Below, one piece after another: positions 1 through 8,527 of a DNA stretch of 64,000 bases (its first letter is position 1; each line of letters starts with the position of its first letter). This DNA comes from Marinobacter salicampi (GTDB taxonomy: Bacteria > Pseudomonadota > Gammaproteobacteria > Pseudomonadales > Oleiphilaceae): assembly GCF_011074795.1 (NCBI RefSeq), contig NZ_JAAMPF010000023.1:1-64000 (forward strand). Direction: 5' to 3'. The translations under genes were made by a program, and so were the position numbers. The notes under the pieces were generated by a model, which was not told where the DNA came from, searched no databases, and worked only from the letters and a program-made list of their open reading frames with translations.

Positions 1-673
1 GAACGAGGAATATCCACTGCTGATGGAAAGCCACCTGAGTGGCTGGGAATTCGCGGTTGAAGCATGGATTCACGACGGCAAGATCCAGTTCCTGAATATC
101 TCAGAGTACGTCACCCTGGGGTATTCGGTATTCGTGCCTGCGACCAAGGAACTTGAGAGCTGGCGCAACGCGATTACCAAGCAGATCGAACTGCTGATCA
201 AAACCTTCGATATCAAGTTCGGCCTGATTCATCCTGAGTACTTTGTAACCGCAGATGGCGAGATGTACTTTGGTGAGGTTGCCTATCGCCCGCCGGGTTT
301 CAAGGCTTTTGAGCTGATCGAAAAGGCCTACGGTTTCAGCGCCTACCAGGCTTCCATGCTGGTTTTCGACCCGAAGAGCACGAAAGAGGAAGTCGCTGCG
401 TTCTTCCCCAAGGAAGTCGAGGGAGCGAAAGGGTATGCGGGCTGCTTCGGTGTCTATCCCCGCCGTCGCGTGGTAAGCAAGCTGGAAATGCCGAAAGAGT
501 GCGTAGACCATCCTTACTTTGATTCCCACGAGCTAGTGGCGCCCTCTGAAGAGACAGTTCCAGACCGGAACGCCTTCGGCACGCACTGGGGTCTGGTGTT
601 CTTCTTCGGTGATGACCCCATAACGATGAGGGATCTGCTGAAATCCCAGGAAGACCTGGACTTCTACGTGTAG
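1..673 (+). CDS. ATP-grasp domain protein, C-terminal part
   Basis: The reading frame is open from the first base, so the true start lies outside the window; the ATG at 23 is internal. About 224 residues are visible. The segment with SHLSGWEFAVEAW and later EMYFGEVAYRPPG fits the C-terminal half of an ATP-grasp ligase, where acidic and Asn/Arg-rich strands bind Mg-ATP. Members ligate a carboxylate to an amine or thiol through an acyl-phosphate. The substrate cannot be read from this part. The stop is TAG at 671-673. The family call is made by eye and the specific function is unknown. Confidence 0.6.
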   Translation, partial: NEEYPLLMESHLSGWEFAVEAWIHDGKIQFLNISEYVTLGYSVFVPATKELESWRNAITKQIELLIKTFDIKFGLIHPEYFVTADGEMYFGEVAYRPPGFKAFELIEKAYGFSAYQASMLVFDPKSTKEEVAAFFPKEVEGAKGYAGCFGVYPRRRVVSKLEMPKECVDHPYFDSHELVAPSEETVPDRNAFGTHWGLVFFFGDDPITMRDLLKSQEDLDFYV

Positions 674-735
674 TTAAAAGCTGGCCGGTGATTCCGAAGC
701 GGCGCATGCCGTTATCGGTCGCTGGTCAGACTGCC

Positions 736-954
736 TCAACGGCCGGAGGCTTTGCTGACAGCAGCAAGGTCCTCGGGCAAATCCAGCGCCAGTCTGGACC
801 GATTCAGTGCTAATCGGCTGTGTTCAGAGGCAGCGTCTTTTACATCCTGATTATCCAGAGACCCCAGAGAAACAAACGCTTTCTGTAATCGAACTGCCAC
901 CTCCACTTGACCGGCGCCGTCACGGGCGGCTCTGAAGTTGATGTGAATGGCGGG
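736..954 (-). pseudogene. Short coding relic without a start codon
   Basis: On the minus strand an open stretch of about 72 codons runs to a TGA at 736-738 and is closed upstream by an in-frame TGA at 955-957. It has no ATG. The translation (IHINFRAARDGAGQVEVAV, then a Leu/Arg-rich part ending AAVSKASGR) has the composition of a real cytoplasmic C-terminus. I think it is the tail of a decayed gene, possibly of the DUF2254 type, but the resemblance is weak. The rest of 674-1037 shows nothing else convincing. Confidence 0.25.
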
Positions 955-1037
955 TCACTGATCCACTGATGCCCTCCTTCCCTGCCGAGGCATCGTCTCA
1001 ACACCCTTCAAATGATGGTTAGGTGTTCCTCCATTTT

Positions 1038-1064
1038 GGCCGGAGTTCTGCTCCGGCCTTTTTT
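1038..1064 (+). terminator. Rho-independent terminator
   Basis: A perfect 8-bp GC-rich stem (GGCCGGAG / CTCCGGCC) encloses a 5-base loop and is followed by a run of T residues. The T run lies only on the plus-strand side. It would end transcription from the ATP-grasp gene or from something now lost between 674 and 1037. Confidence 0.8.
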
Positions 1065-1182
1065 ATGTCTGAAGTTCCTACACTCTCCCCCAACTGCTTC
1101 CATTGAATCAGCTTGTACCTCCTCCCAAGGAGAATCTCCTGACGAGCTTTACGCTTCCAGCGCTTGTGATGCGGACGACGAA

Positions 1183-1260
1183 TTTAGTACTTTGTGTGGA
1201 CAATCGAAACAGCTTACTCTTCTAGAATCCACTTTAACTTTGTTTAGGACTTTGTGTGGA
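1183..1260 (+). repeat. Direct repeat TTTAGKACTTTGTGTGGA, two copies
   Basis: Two nearly identical 18-bp copies lie at 1183-1200 and 1243-1260, exactly 60 bases apart and differing at one base. A related sequence, TAGGAACTTTGTATGGA, sits at 3731-3747 over the start codon of kdpD. The surrounding 1065-1418 has no gene I can support. The repeats may be regulator sites or traces of a duplication. Confidence 0.5.
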
Positions 1261-1312
1261 AACATGCCGCTAAATATCTGATCTTCTGTTATGCCGGTTT
1301 ATCACTTTCTAT

Positions 1313-1331
1313 GGTCGTCCAATGGACGACC
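1313..1331. promoter_or_regulatory. Perfect 9-1-9 palindrome, operator-like
   Basis: GGTCGTCCA, one base, then TGGACGACC forms a perfect 19-bp inverted repeat in otherwise gene-free DNA just past the end of the trkH remnant. There is no T run on either side, so it reads better as a protein-binding site than as a terminator. The regulator is unknown. Confidence 0.35.
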
Positions 1332-1418
1332 TCAGACAGTGCTACCCGGCCACCACTAAACTTTGTACTCGAATTCAGCACCGTTCTTTTCTTCCTCAAT
1401 GCCGGTCGGCTGCCATGG

Positions 1419-2885
1419 TCAGCTGCGCCAGAAATGCGGAGAGAACATTATAAATACACTCAGGAGCTCAAGTCGGCCCAGCAGCATTGCGGCCATCAAT
1501 ACCCACTTGGCAGCATCAGGCAGAGGCTGGAAATTGCCTGCCGGGCCGATTATGTTTCCTAGCCCGGGACCAACGTTTGCCAAAGCTGTGGCTGCTCCGG
1601 TCAGGCTTGTAATCGGATCGAGCCCAAGAAAAGCAAGAAGCGCTGCCACAGCTACCAGTGTGGCCAGGAAAATAAAAGAGAAAGCCACGCTGGAGGCGAC
1701 AATCTCATCGCTAATGATTCTCCCATTGTAACGGCGCGCGATTACCGCGTTGGGATGAAGCAGCCTGAGAACCTGCTCTCGCAAAAGCAACATCGACAAC
1801 TGAAAGCGGAAAATTTTCATACCGCCGCTTGTTGAGCCTGAACACCCTCCTACAAACGTCAGGAAAAAGAACGCCACCACAACGAAAGGCCCCCATAGAG
1901 CGTAGTCCTGGGATGCGTAACCGGTAGTCGTGACTACTGACGTCACGTTGAATAGCGCATGCACGAAAGCATCCAAGGGAGCAACGTCTTCATTTAATAG
2001 GCGGTAAAGCGCGATCAAAATTGCTGAACCAAGTAAGACTTTGAGAAAGAAATGGACTTGCTGATCGCGAAATAAGGGTTCAATCTGACCATTCAAGAAC
2101 CGTACAAACAGGAAAAACGGGACGCCTCCCAGCATCATGAAGACAGTGGAAGCAAATAAGATAGAAAGCTGATCGAACTGCCCCATCGAGCTATCGGAGG
2201 TCGAATAGCCACCCGTCGATACGGTAGTCAACGCATGATTTAGCGCGTTGAACAGGTCCATTCCTAATAGCCAATACACACCAATGCAGCTGGTTGTCAG
2301 AATCAAATAGCTTAGCACGAGACCGCGGGCTAGCCGGCTGGTTCGTGGTACTGCTTTTTCCGTCCATTCAGAGGATTCCGTCGCAAATAGCCTCATACCA
2401 CCGATCCTCAGAAACGGAAGAATCGCCACAGCCATACCGATAATTCCGATCCCCCCATCCATTGCATGATTGAACGCCAGAGCAGAATATCGCCAGGTAG
2501 ATTGTCCAGGCCGCTCATGACGGTAGACCCCGTGGTCGTCACACCAGAGATGCTTTCAAAGAAGGCGTCTGTGACGCTGAGTTCCAAGTCACTCAAGAGC
2601 AATGGCAAACTCGAAAATAGCGGTATGACAACCCATGCCCCAACGGTAAGCAGAAACATCTGGCGCTGTCTTAGTGCATGTCGTTTTCTACCGGCGCTTA
2701 GGAAACACACCAGGCCGATCCCAAAACAGATACTTGCCGACTTAACAAACGCCAGCCAATCGGGGGTGTTGCCAAACGCCAACAAGTTTACTGGTAGCGT
2801 CATTAGAAAACTGAGCAAGATCAGAGAGCAAGATCAGAAGAAAACCCAGAATCTGAATGACAGGTAGTATGCTAATAAGCGGCAT
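1419..2885 (-). pseudogene. trkH: TrkH-type potassium transporter, two frameshifts
   Basis: TrkH is the membrane subunit of a K+ uptake system, with four repeated pore units. Nearly all of the roughly 485-residue protein can be read, but in three frames. Reading starts at the ATG at 2885 (MPLISILPVIQILGFLLILLS). A perfect 13-bp tandem duplication at 2813-2838 shifts the frame. The next stretch contains the pore-like ISGVTTTGSTV and ends at QWMGG. A G run at 2451-2456 is one base short, and reading resumes as IGIIGMAVAI in another frame. The third and fourth pore segments (STGGYSTSDSS, GCSGSTSGGMKIFRF) and the normal end (SPHFWRS) follow. The upstream gene relic ends 2 bases before the start, so the two were an operon. 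No trkA lies nearby. It is probably dead unless the short G run is a sequencing error and the duplication is bypassed by an internal start near 2818. Confidence 0.85.
2813..2838. repeat. 13-bp perfect tandem duplication inside trkH
   Basis: GAGCAAGATCAGA occurs twice without a gap (2813-2825 and 2826-2838). Removing one copy restores a continuous TrkH N-terminus reading LLILLSFLMTLPVNLLAF. Thirteen is not a multiple of three, so the duplication itself is the lesion. It is hard to explain as a sequencing error. Confidence 0.85.
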
Positions 2886-2887
2886 AA

Positions 2888-3220
2888 TCAGGAATGTCCA
2901 AAGCCCTCGTGAACAGTCTTAGCCAGCGCAACCCCAATGGCTGTGCCTGTGAACTGCGCCTATGTAACAAATCCGGCGTAAATTAAGTTCTTGTGTGTGT
3001 TTCAACATAAGCCCCATTGCCGCAAACGTAGCTAATCCTGCGATGCAAAACGTCTCCCCTACCCCTGTACCCAGGCGAAGAACGCGACCGGTGCCAAGTA
3101 CGGAAATTTTGATACCACTGGCTGCATCGCCTGGCGGTTTACAAGTGCCAAGAAACTAAGGCCTGCAAGAGAAATTGCGATATGGGTAGCTAGGCCGGGT
3201 TTCAGTGGAGATGTCGCCAT
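2888..3220 (-). pseudogene. Small three-helix membrane protein, frameshifted relic
   Basis: A coherent small membrane protein can be assembled from three frames. Frame one, from the ATG at 3220 with GGAGG just upstream, gives MATSPLKPGLATHIAISLAG before a TAG at 3059-3061. Frame two gives VLGTGRVLRLGTGVGETFCI and a hydrophobic segment ending LRRICYIGAV. Frame three gives FTGTAIGVALAKTVHEGFGH and a TGA at 2888-2890. That stop is 2 bases from the trkH start, so the pair looks like an old operon. Three helices of about 18 residues are visible. I do not recognise the family. With two frameshifts in about 110 codons it is most likely dead. Confidence 0.5.
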
Positions 3221-3339
3221 GCCCTCCAGAGCCCCGCTTCAAAGCTGAATTAACTGGCAACGGTGCTAAGCAAACCATATCCCAAGCGGTTTTAGGACGG
3301 TCTGGCCTCAATTTTTACGGTCTTTTTACGGCTAGTGGT

Positions 3340-3733
3340 GAGCGCCTCATCGGGCATTACGCTTCTGTAACCGCCCTTTTTATTACTGGTGGGCTGGGGC
3401 ACCTCGTCATTAGGGAGTTGATGGGAAAACGCAGGTGGTCAAGGCTGTCGGTCTACGTAAAAGTTATTATTCTGACTGCCGCCCTCCTAAACTTGGCCGC
3501 CACGATTGCTATTCTGATGCTGTAGTTCGGTAACCCTGCTACGCTCGGAGCTTTCGACAGCTTCGTTGATAAGGTCCTGGCGGCCGGCAAGTGAAATCAA
3601 AGTATCGACTTTTGCCATTCTTCTAGCTACTACTCGGTCGTTCCTTCGCGGCAACCTGAATGTGAGCTTTTTTCGCCGGGCCCTGAGTAATGAGAGAGTG
3701 CGCTACGCAAAAACCGAGTTTCCAATAGGCTAG
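3340..3733 (+). pseudogene. ktrB: KtrB/TrkH-type potassium transporter fragment, decayed
   Basis: The first part, SVTALFITGGLGHLVIREL through RRWSRLSVYVKVIILTAALL, matches the middle of KtrB-type K+ transporters by eye. A TAG at 3523-3525 sits where the family has Glu. The same frame then gives FGNPATLGAFDSFVDKVLAA, the family's NPATLG segment. At 3589-3595 the sequence jumps to another frame and to a much later part of the protein, EIKVSTFAILLATTRSFLRG, ending at TAG 3731-3733. The first pore region and the segment with the FQSVT-RTAGFNT pattern are missing, so an internal deletion must be assumed. The fragment abuts kdpD on the same strand. The open stretch upstream to 3205 is not convincing protein. 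Confidence 0.65.
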
Positions 3734-3742
3734 GAACTTTGT

Positions 3743-6363
3743 ATGGAAGCTCGTAAAGCTTCAATAGGCGGTCAACTTAGGATTTATCTGGGTGCAGCAC
3801 CCGGGGTTGGTAAAACCCTTCAGATGCTCCGGGCAGCCCACGAGCTACGCAGGCAAGGCGTTGAGATTGTTATCGGTGTGGTCGAGTCTCACGGAGACGC
3901 GGAGACAGATGCGCTCCGTGAGGGGTTTGAGCAGCTGCCGTCAAAAGAGTCTGGCTACTCTGGCAAACAAGTCCGTGAGTTTGATCTGGACGCGGCACTC
4001 AAGCGCAAGCCTGACGTGCTACTGGTGGATGACCTGGCTCATCTGAATAACCCGGGTACCCGTCATGCTCGCCGCTACCAGGACATCGTGGAACTGCTGG
4101 ACCAGGGTATTACGGTCTGGACAGCAATAGACATTCAGCACCTCGAAAGTCTTTCGGATGTCGTAGCGAGAACTACCGGTACAAGAATGCGAGACACCGT
4201 ACCCGATTCAGTACTGGAACGGGCCACTGACGTTGTATTGGTTGATCTCAGCCCTTCGGATCTTCTGGAGCGTCAGAGGCAGGGCAAAGTCCACGTGTCC
4301 GAGCACGTGCACGCCTACTCATTCTCGAACTTGTCGGCCTTGCGTGAGTTGGCGGTTCAGGCTCTCGCTGAACGTCTTGATGCCGACGTTCGGAAGAAAC
4401 TGCAATCGGGTGAAATAGAAAACCCCTGGCACGTTAGCTCACGGATGTTGGTAGCTGTGGACGGCTCAGGACAAGGTGAAACACTTGTTCGCGCCGGGCG
4501 CCGAATAGCGGACAGGCGTAAAGCACCCTGGACGGTTGTTACGGTTGACACTGGCCGTGCCGGGAGCGACGAGCGTCAGCAGCAAGCGAAGGTGCTGGAC
4601 CTGGCTTCCAGGTTGGGAGCAGAAATCAGAACACTTCGTGGTCACGACGTTGTCGCGGAAATTCTTGCTTTCGCAAAGGAGCAAAATGTCACAACCTTGG
4701 TTCTCGGTCGCTCTCACAATCGCTGGTACCCTTTTAAGAGGTCCCTAAGTCGACGCCTTATGGCACAGGCCGAAGCTTTTGAGGTTACTTTCGTACCGTT
4801 GCCCCTTGAAAAACGCCACCAACTGGTAGCAGCATCCGTTTCACGAACGCAGTGGAGTGACTATCTCTGGGCTGTGGCAAGCGTCGGTGCTGCCACGGTC
4901 GTATCCATGGGCCTCCAGGACGTACTCCCCCTGGGTAACCTGTCACTGATCTTTCTGACGTCCGTGCTGTGGGTTGCGGCCCGGACCGGCATACGGCCCG
5001 CGCTCTTTACTGCGGCATTGAGTTTTCTGACCTACAACTTTTTCTTTACGGAACCCCGACTAACGCTCCACATGGCGGACACGGACGAACTTTTGACCGT
5101 TGTGTTCTTCCTAATCATTGCGGTGAGCGGGGGTCGTCTCGCGGGTAGGTTAAGGGATCAGGTACAAATGCTGCGCGCCTCGAATGATCTTGCCGATGCG
5201 CATCTTCAGTTCACCCGCCGTCTCGCCTCGGCTCCCGATATAACTTCGGTGCAATCTGAAGCTGTTGATGCACTTTATTCCCAGGTGAAGGTACCGATCG
5301 TAATTCTTCAGCGCGCTGAGGATAGCGGCAATTTTGAAGTCATCACTCAAGGTGGGGCACCTCACGCCTTCAACGAAGCTGCCTACTCTGCTGTGGCATG
5401 GGCCATGCGAAATGGAAAGCTAGCGGGACGTTTTCCGATACTTTCAACAGCCTGCCGTGGCGCTTCGAGCCCATCGAGGCAGATGGCGACGTCTACGCTG
5501 TGCTTGGGTTGAAGGTTGGAGGTATGACGGCTGACTATTACCGTGGGCTTTCCATGGGCGTCTACGTGCACCAGTTGGGCCTGGCATGGTTTCGAACCAA
5601 GCTTGCCTCTAACCTGTCCGCCTCACGGGTTGCGGAAGAGACAGAGCGCCTGCGCTCTGCCTTGCTTTCGTCCATATCGCATGATCTCCGCACTCCTCTG
5701 GCATCAATGATTGGCTCCGCAAGTACGTTGAGATCAATGTCTAGCCGCCTGTCTGTTGAAGACCGGGAAAGCCTCCTTGACTCCGTACTTGGAGAGGGTG
5801 AACGGCTCGACCGTTATATTCGAAATCTGCTGGATATGACTAAGCTCGGGCATGGCACGCTAAAGATCGAGAGAGACTGGATAGCCTTGACTGATATCCT
5901 GTCCTCAGCCCTGAGACGTTCCAGAAACATGATGGCCGAAGTTCAGGTAGAGACAGACGTGGATGACGAACTGCCGCTTCTTTTTGTGCACCCGGCATTG
6001 ATCGAACAGGCACTGGTCAATGTGATGGAAAACGCAGCGAAGTTCGCACCTGCAGGGTCAACCCTGAGAATTATTGCCCGACGAGTCGGAGACGAAGCGG
6101 TTATCTCCGTCTCCGATGAAGGTCCCGGAATACCTGAAGATCAGAGGATTAAAGTATTTGAAATGTTCTTTACTGGCGGACAGGGCGACCGCGGCCCCCG
6201 TGGCAGTGGACTTGGGCTTGCCATTTGTAATGGCATGGTTGGCGCGCACGGCGGGCGTATACGCGCCCTGCCCGGCCCGAATGATCGAGGGGCAACCATT
6301 GAAATAGTTCTCCCTCTCAAAGAACCGCCGGAACACGAGCCCAACAAAGATGCTTTCGTATGA
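3743..6363 (+). pseudogene. kdpD: KdpD-type sensor kinase, one internal frameshift
   Basis: KdpD senses low K+ or osmotic stress and phosphorylates KdpE. Domains in order: N-terminal KdpD domain with Walker A GAAPGVGKT (residues 17-25) and LLVDDLAHLN; a USP-like domain at about 230-360; four membrane helices at about 370-475; GAF-like region; DHp domain with SSISHDLRTPL (His codon near 5680); and an ATPase domain with VNVMENAAKFAP and GSGLGLAIC. The first frame ends at 5512, but the family sequence leaves it near 5424-5434 (NGKLAG) and continues in the next frame as GTFSDTFNSLPWRFEPIEAD. One base appears to be missing in the GCGGGACG stretch. The total is about 873 codons, a normal KdpD length. 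The N-terminus is short compared with other KdpDs. No kdpFABC is nearby; the neighbours are ktrB and trkH remnants. Either a true mutation or a sequencing error. Confidence 0.85.
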
Positions 6364-7091
6364 CCTTGTCAGTGCCAGACCCAGGAAAACCCCGCATTTT
6401 GATTATCGACGATGAGCCGCAAATTCGGCATTTTCTTCGCATCAGTCTCAAAACCGAAGGCTATGAAGTATTGGAAGCCGAAAGGGGCGAAACCGGGCTC
6501 AGCCTCTTTGCGAAACATTCTCCGGAACTCGTGATCCTTGATTTAGGGCTGCCTGATATGGATGGTTCTGAGGTGCTCGCGGCTCTTCGGGAGTCGACCT
6601 CTGTCCCTGTTATCGTTTTGTCAGTAAGAGACAAGGAGCTTGAGAAGGTCAAAGCGCTGGATCTTGGCGCTAATGACTATGTGACGAAACCGTTCGGAGT
6701 GGATGAATTGTTGGCAAGAGTCCGGACTCAGTTGCGCAACCAGGAGCGTAAAAGTGGACGCCAGACTGAGGTGCCTCTGGTTTTTGATGACGGTATGTTG
6801 CGCATCGATCTTGCTATGCGAAAAATCAGCGTGAACGCAGAGCCCGTAAGATTAACACCGAAAGAATTTGCTGTGCTGAAAGCACTGATGTTGGCTTCCG
6901 GGAAAATCGTCACACAAACACAACTGTTGAAGGACATCTGGGGCCCGACCCACACCAAAGATACCCATTACCTCCGGGTTCTTCTCGGGAGGCTCAGACT
7001 AAAGCTTGGCGATGATCCTACAGAGCAGCGATACATTCAGACGGAACCTGGAGTTGGCTACCGTTTTGTGGATACTTTCGTTCCCTCCTGA
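6360..7091 (+). CDS. kdpE: KdpE-type OmpR-family response regulator
   Basis: A 243-residue two-domain regulator. The receiver domain has IIDDE at 15-19, the phospho-acceptor Asp in VILDLGLPD (about residue 61) and the conserved Lys in YVTKPF (about 110). The C-terminal winged helix has RLTPKEFAVL and the ending GVGYRF typical of OmpR/PhoB proteins. The ATG overlaps the kdpD stop as ATGA, so translation is coupled. Length and motifs are intact, unlike the kinase before it. The classic target is kdpFABC; here the adjacent K+ transporter remnants suggest it once controlled Ktr/Trk genes, which is inference. Confidence 0.9.
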   Translation: MTLSVPDPGKPRILIIDDEPQIRHFLRISLKTEGYEVLEAERGETGLSLFAKHSPELVILDLGLPDMDGSEVLAALRESTSVPVIVLSVRDKELEKVKALDLGANDYVTKPFGVDELLARVRTQLRNQERKSGRQTEVPLVFDDGMLRIDLAMRKISVNAEPVRLTPKEFAVLKALMLASGKIVTQTQLLKDIWGPTHTKDTHYLRVLLGRLRLKLGDDPTEQRYIQTEPGVGYRFVDTFVPS

Positions 7092-7235
7092 TTAACGTTG
7101 TCGCCATCTTTCTCCGCGTCTGCTACATATTGCTTGGTGTGATGTAGCCCTTGGAGTGTCCTTTTCAGCTACCTGTTAAGGTGATCTCACTAAATGTAGT
7201 GCTCACCGCTACAGCGGTCTCTGTCGTCATCCACT

Positions 7236-7646
7236 TTAACCGCTGGGCTCGTTGGCCAGCTCCTTCAGTGCCTCCATAGCCTCGTCGATCCGATCGCTGG
7301 GTACGAACATGTGGTCGTGATAGAACCCGGCGATGACGTTGGTGGTAATGCCTCGCTCGGCAAGCTGGCTCGTTACCACGGATGTTAGCCCCAGAGCTTC
7401 AAGGCTGGAGTGACCCTCGAGTGTGATGCGGCGGAAGACTCGGTAATAGTCCAGGCCCTCGGCTTTGGCCTGCTCCTGAGGAATCACCAAGGTAAGTCCC
7501 TCCAGTTCAGCAATGCTGACTATGGGTTTCAGCTTTTCCAGCTCGCCATACTTTGCCCGAGCCACTGTGCAGTAGACATAGGTCGTCGAGTCCAGTTTTG
7601 GCGAAAGCTGCCTGATCAAATCCTGAAGAAGCCGTGTTCGTTTCAT
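7236..7646 (-). CDS. ACT-domain protein
   Basis: A 136-residue soluble protein. The N-terminal half (TTYVYCTVARAKY, then GLTLVIPQEQA) and the C-terminal half (EGHSSLEALGLTSVVTSQLA, then GFYHDHMFVP) fit a pair of ACT folds of the DUF2241/ACT_7 type. These are small ligand-binding proteins related to amino-acid sensing modules. No catalytic domain is attached, so it is a stand-alone binding protein of unknown ligand. It converges with kdpE across 144 bases that hold no clear terminator. The start is the ATG at 7646 after a purine-rich stretch. Confidence 0.75.
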   Translation of the reverse strand: MKRTRLLQDLIRQLSPKLDSTTYVYCTVARAKYGELEKLKPIVSIAELEGLTLVIPQEQAKAEGLDYYRVFRRITLEGHSSLEALGLTSVVTSQLAERGITTNVIAGFYHDHMFVPSDRIDEAMEALKELANEPSG

Positions 7647-7909
7647 CTCTGACTATCCTTTAGCCGAATGTCGTGGGTATAGCGAAATTTAGCACTTTCT
7701 GAGGCCGTCCGGATCAAAATATCATTTCCCAGCGCACGGTTGGAGAAATATGCCCTCGTTCGAATGCGGCAATAATAATCCCACCTTCACTTCTCGCTCT
7801 GCTAGTCTGTCGATTCTTTTGATGCGATCGGAGCTCTGGATTCTGTAAGAGATGGGAGTGTCCTAGGAGATCTGCATTATGAGCTGCGAAAAACAACAAA
7901 GGTTCAGTA

Positions 7910-8356
7910 ATGAGCGATTCAAAATTGAGCAGTACGCGTCAAACTGACGACCGGGATGAAAAAAAGCCCGACCTTCCAGAGCTCAGCAACATGGAACAGC
8001 TTTTCGTTGTTCGCGGCTTTAACGCGATCCAGAAGCTGTTGCTGGTTCTAACGGGGCTGCTGACCTTGGGCGCTGCAGGGATGGAGATCCAGGGCATTTA
8101 CGAGAATGGCATTGTAACCCTCGCTGATATTCTGATGATGTTTCTCTACACGGAAGTGGTTGCAATGGTGGTGGTATCGTACACCGGGCGGGGCTCACCA
8201 TTTATTTATCCGATATTCATTGCGATTACGGCTATAGCCCGATTAATAGTGCTTCAGGGCAAAGACATGGACCCACAAAATATCCTGTTCGAAGCCGGTG
8301 CAATCGTGCTGCTGGCTTTTGCGGCGATCATTATTATGCGTTTGCCACGGCGTTAA
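7910..8356 (+). CDS. psiE: PsiE-family membrane protein
   Basis: A 148-residue inner-membrane protein with a charged N-terminal tail of about 30 residues and four hydrophobic segments. The conserved block TLADILMMFLYTEVVAMVVV and the later ARLIVLQGKDMDPQNILFEA are characteristic of PsiE, first described as a phosphate-starvation-inducible protein in E. coli. Its biochemical role is not established. The GTTCAGTA before the ATG is a weak ribosome site. It stands alone. A damaged copy of its middle third occurs 2.8 kb downstream at 10881-11035. Confidence 0.85.
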   Translation: MSDSKLSSTRQTDDRDEKKPDLPELSNMEQLFVVRGFNAIQKLLLVLTGLLTLGAAGMEIQGIYENGIVTLADILMMFLYTEVVAMVVVSYTGRGSPFIYPIFIAITAIARLIVLQGKDMDPQNILFEAGAIVLLAFAAIIIMRLPRR

Positions 8357-8527
8357 GACAGCCTGAGTCGGATACATAGCCATTGGACGCTTGGCGGGCG
8401 CCCCAAAAAGCTACTTTGCATTAGCCAGTCCTGAGCGCCAGGATTTACGACGCTCGCCAGGTGTTTGTGCCTGCCCAGACGAAGACTAGCGATGTTCGAA
8501 GCCGCCGGCCGGCGCTTTCAGCCCAGG

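Noticed and set aside
101..707. Long minus-strand open frames opposite the ATP-grasp gene
   Set aside because: The plus-strand frame has family motifs and the minus-strand translations are low in normal protein features; they are shadows.
3205..3340. Open plus-strand stretch before the ktrB remnant, starting at GTG
   Set aside because: The translation is not convincing protein, and the recognisable family match begins only near 3340.
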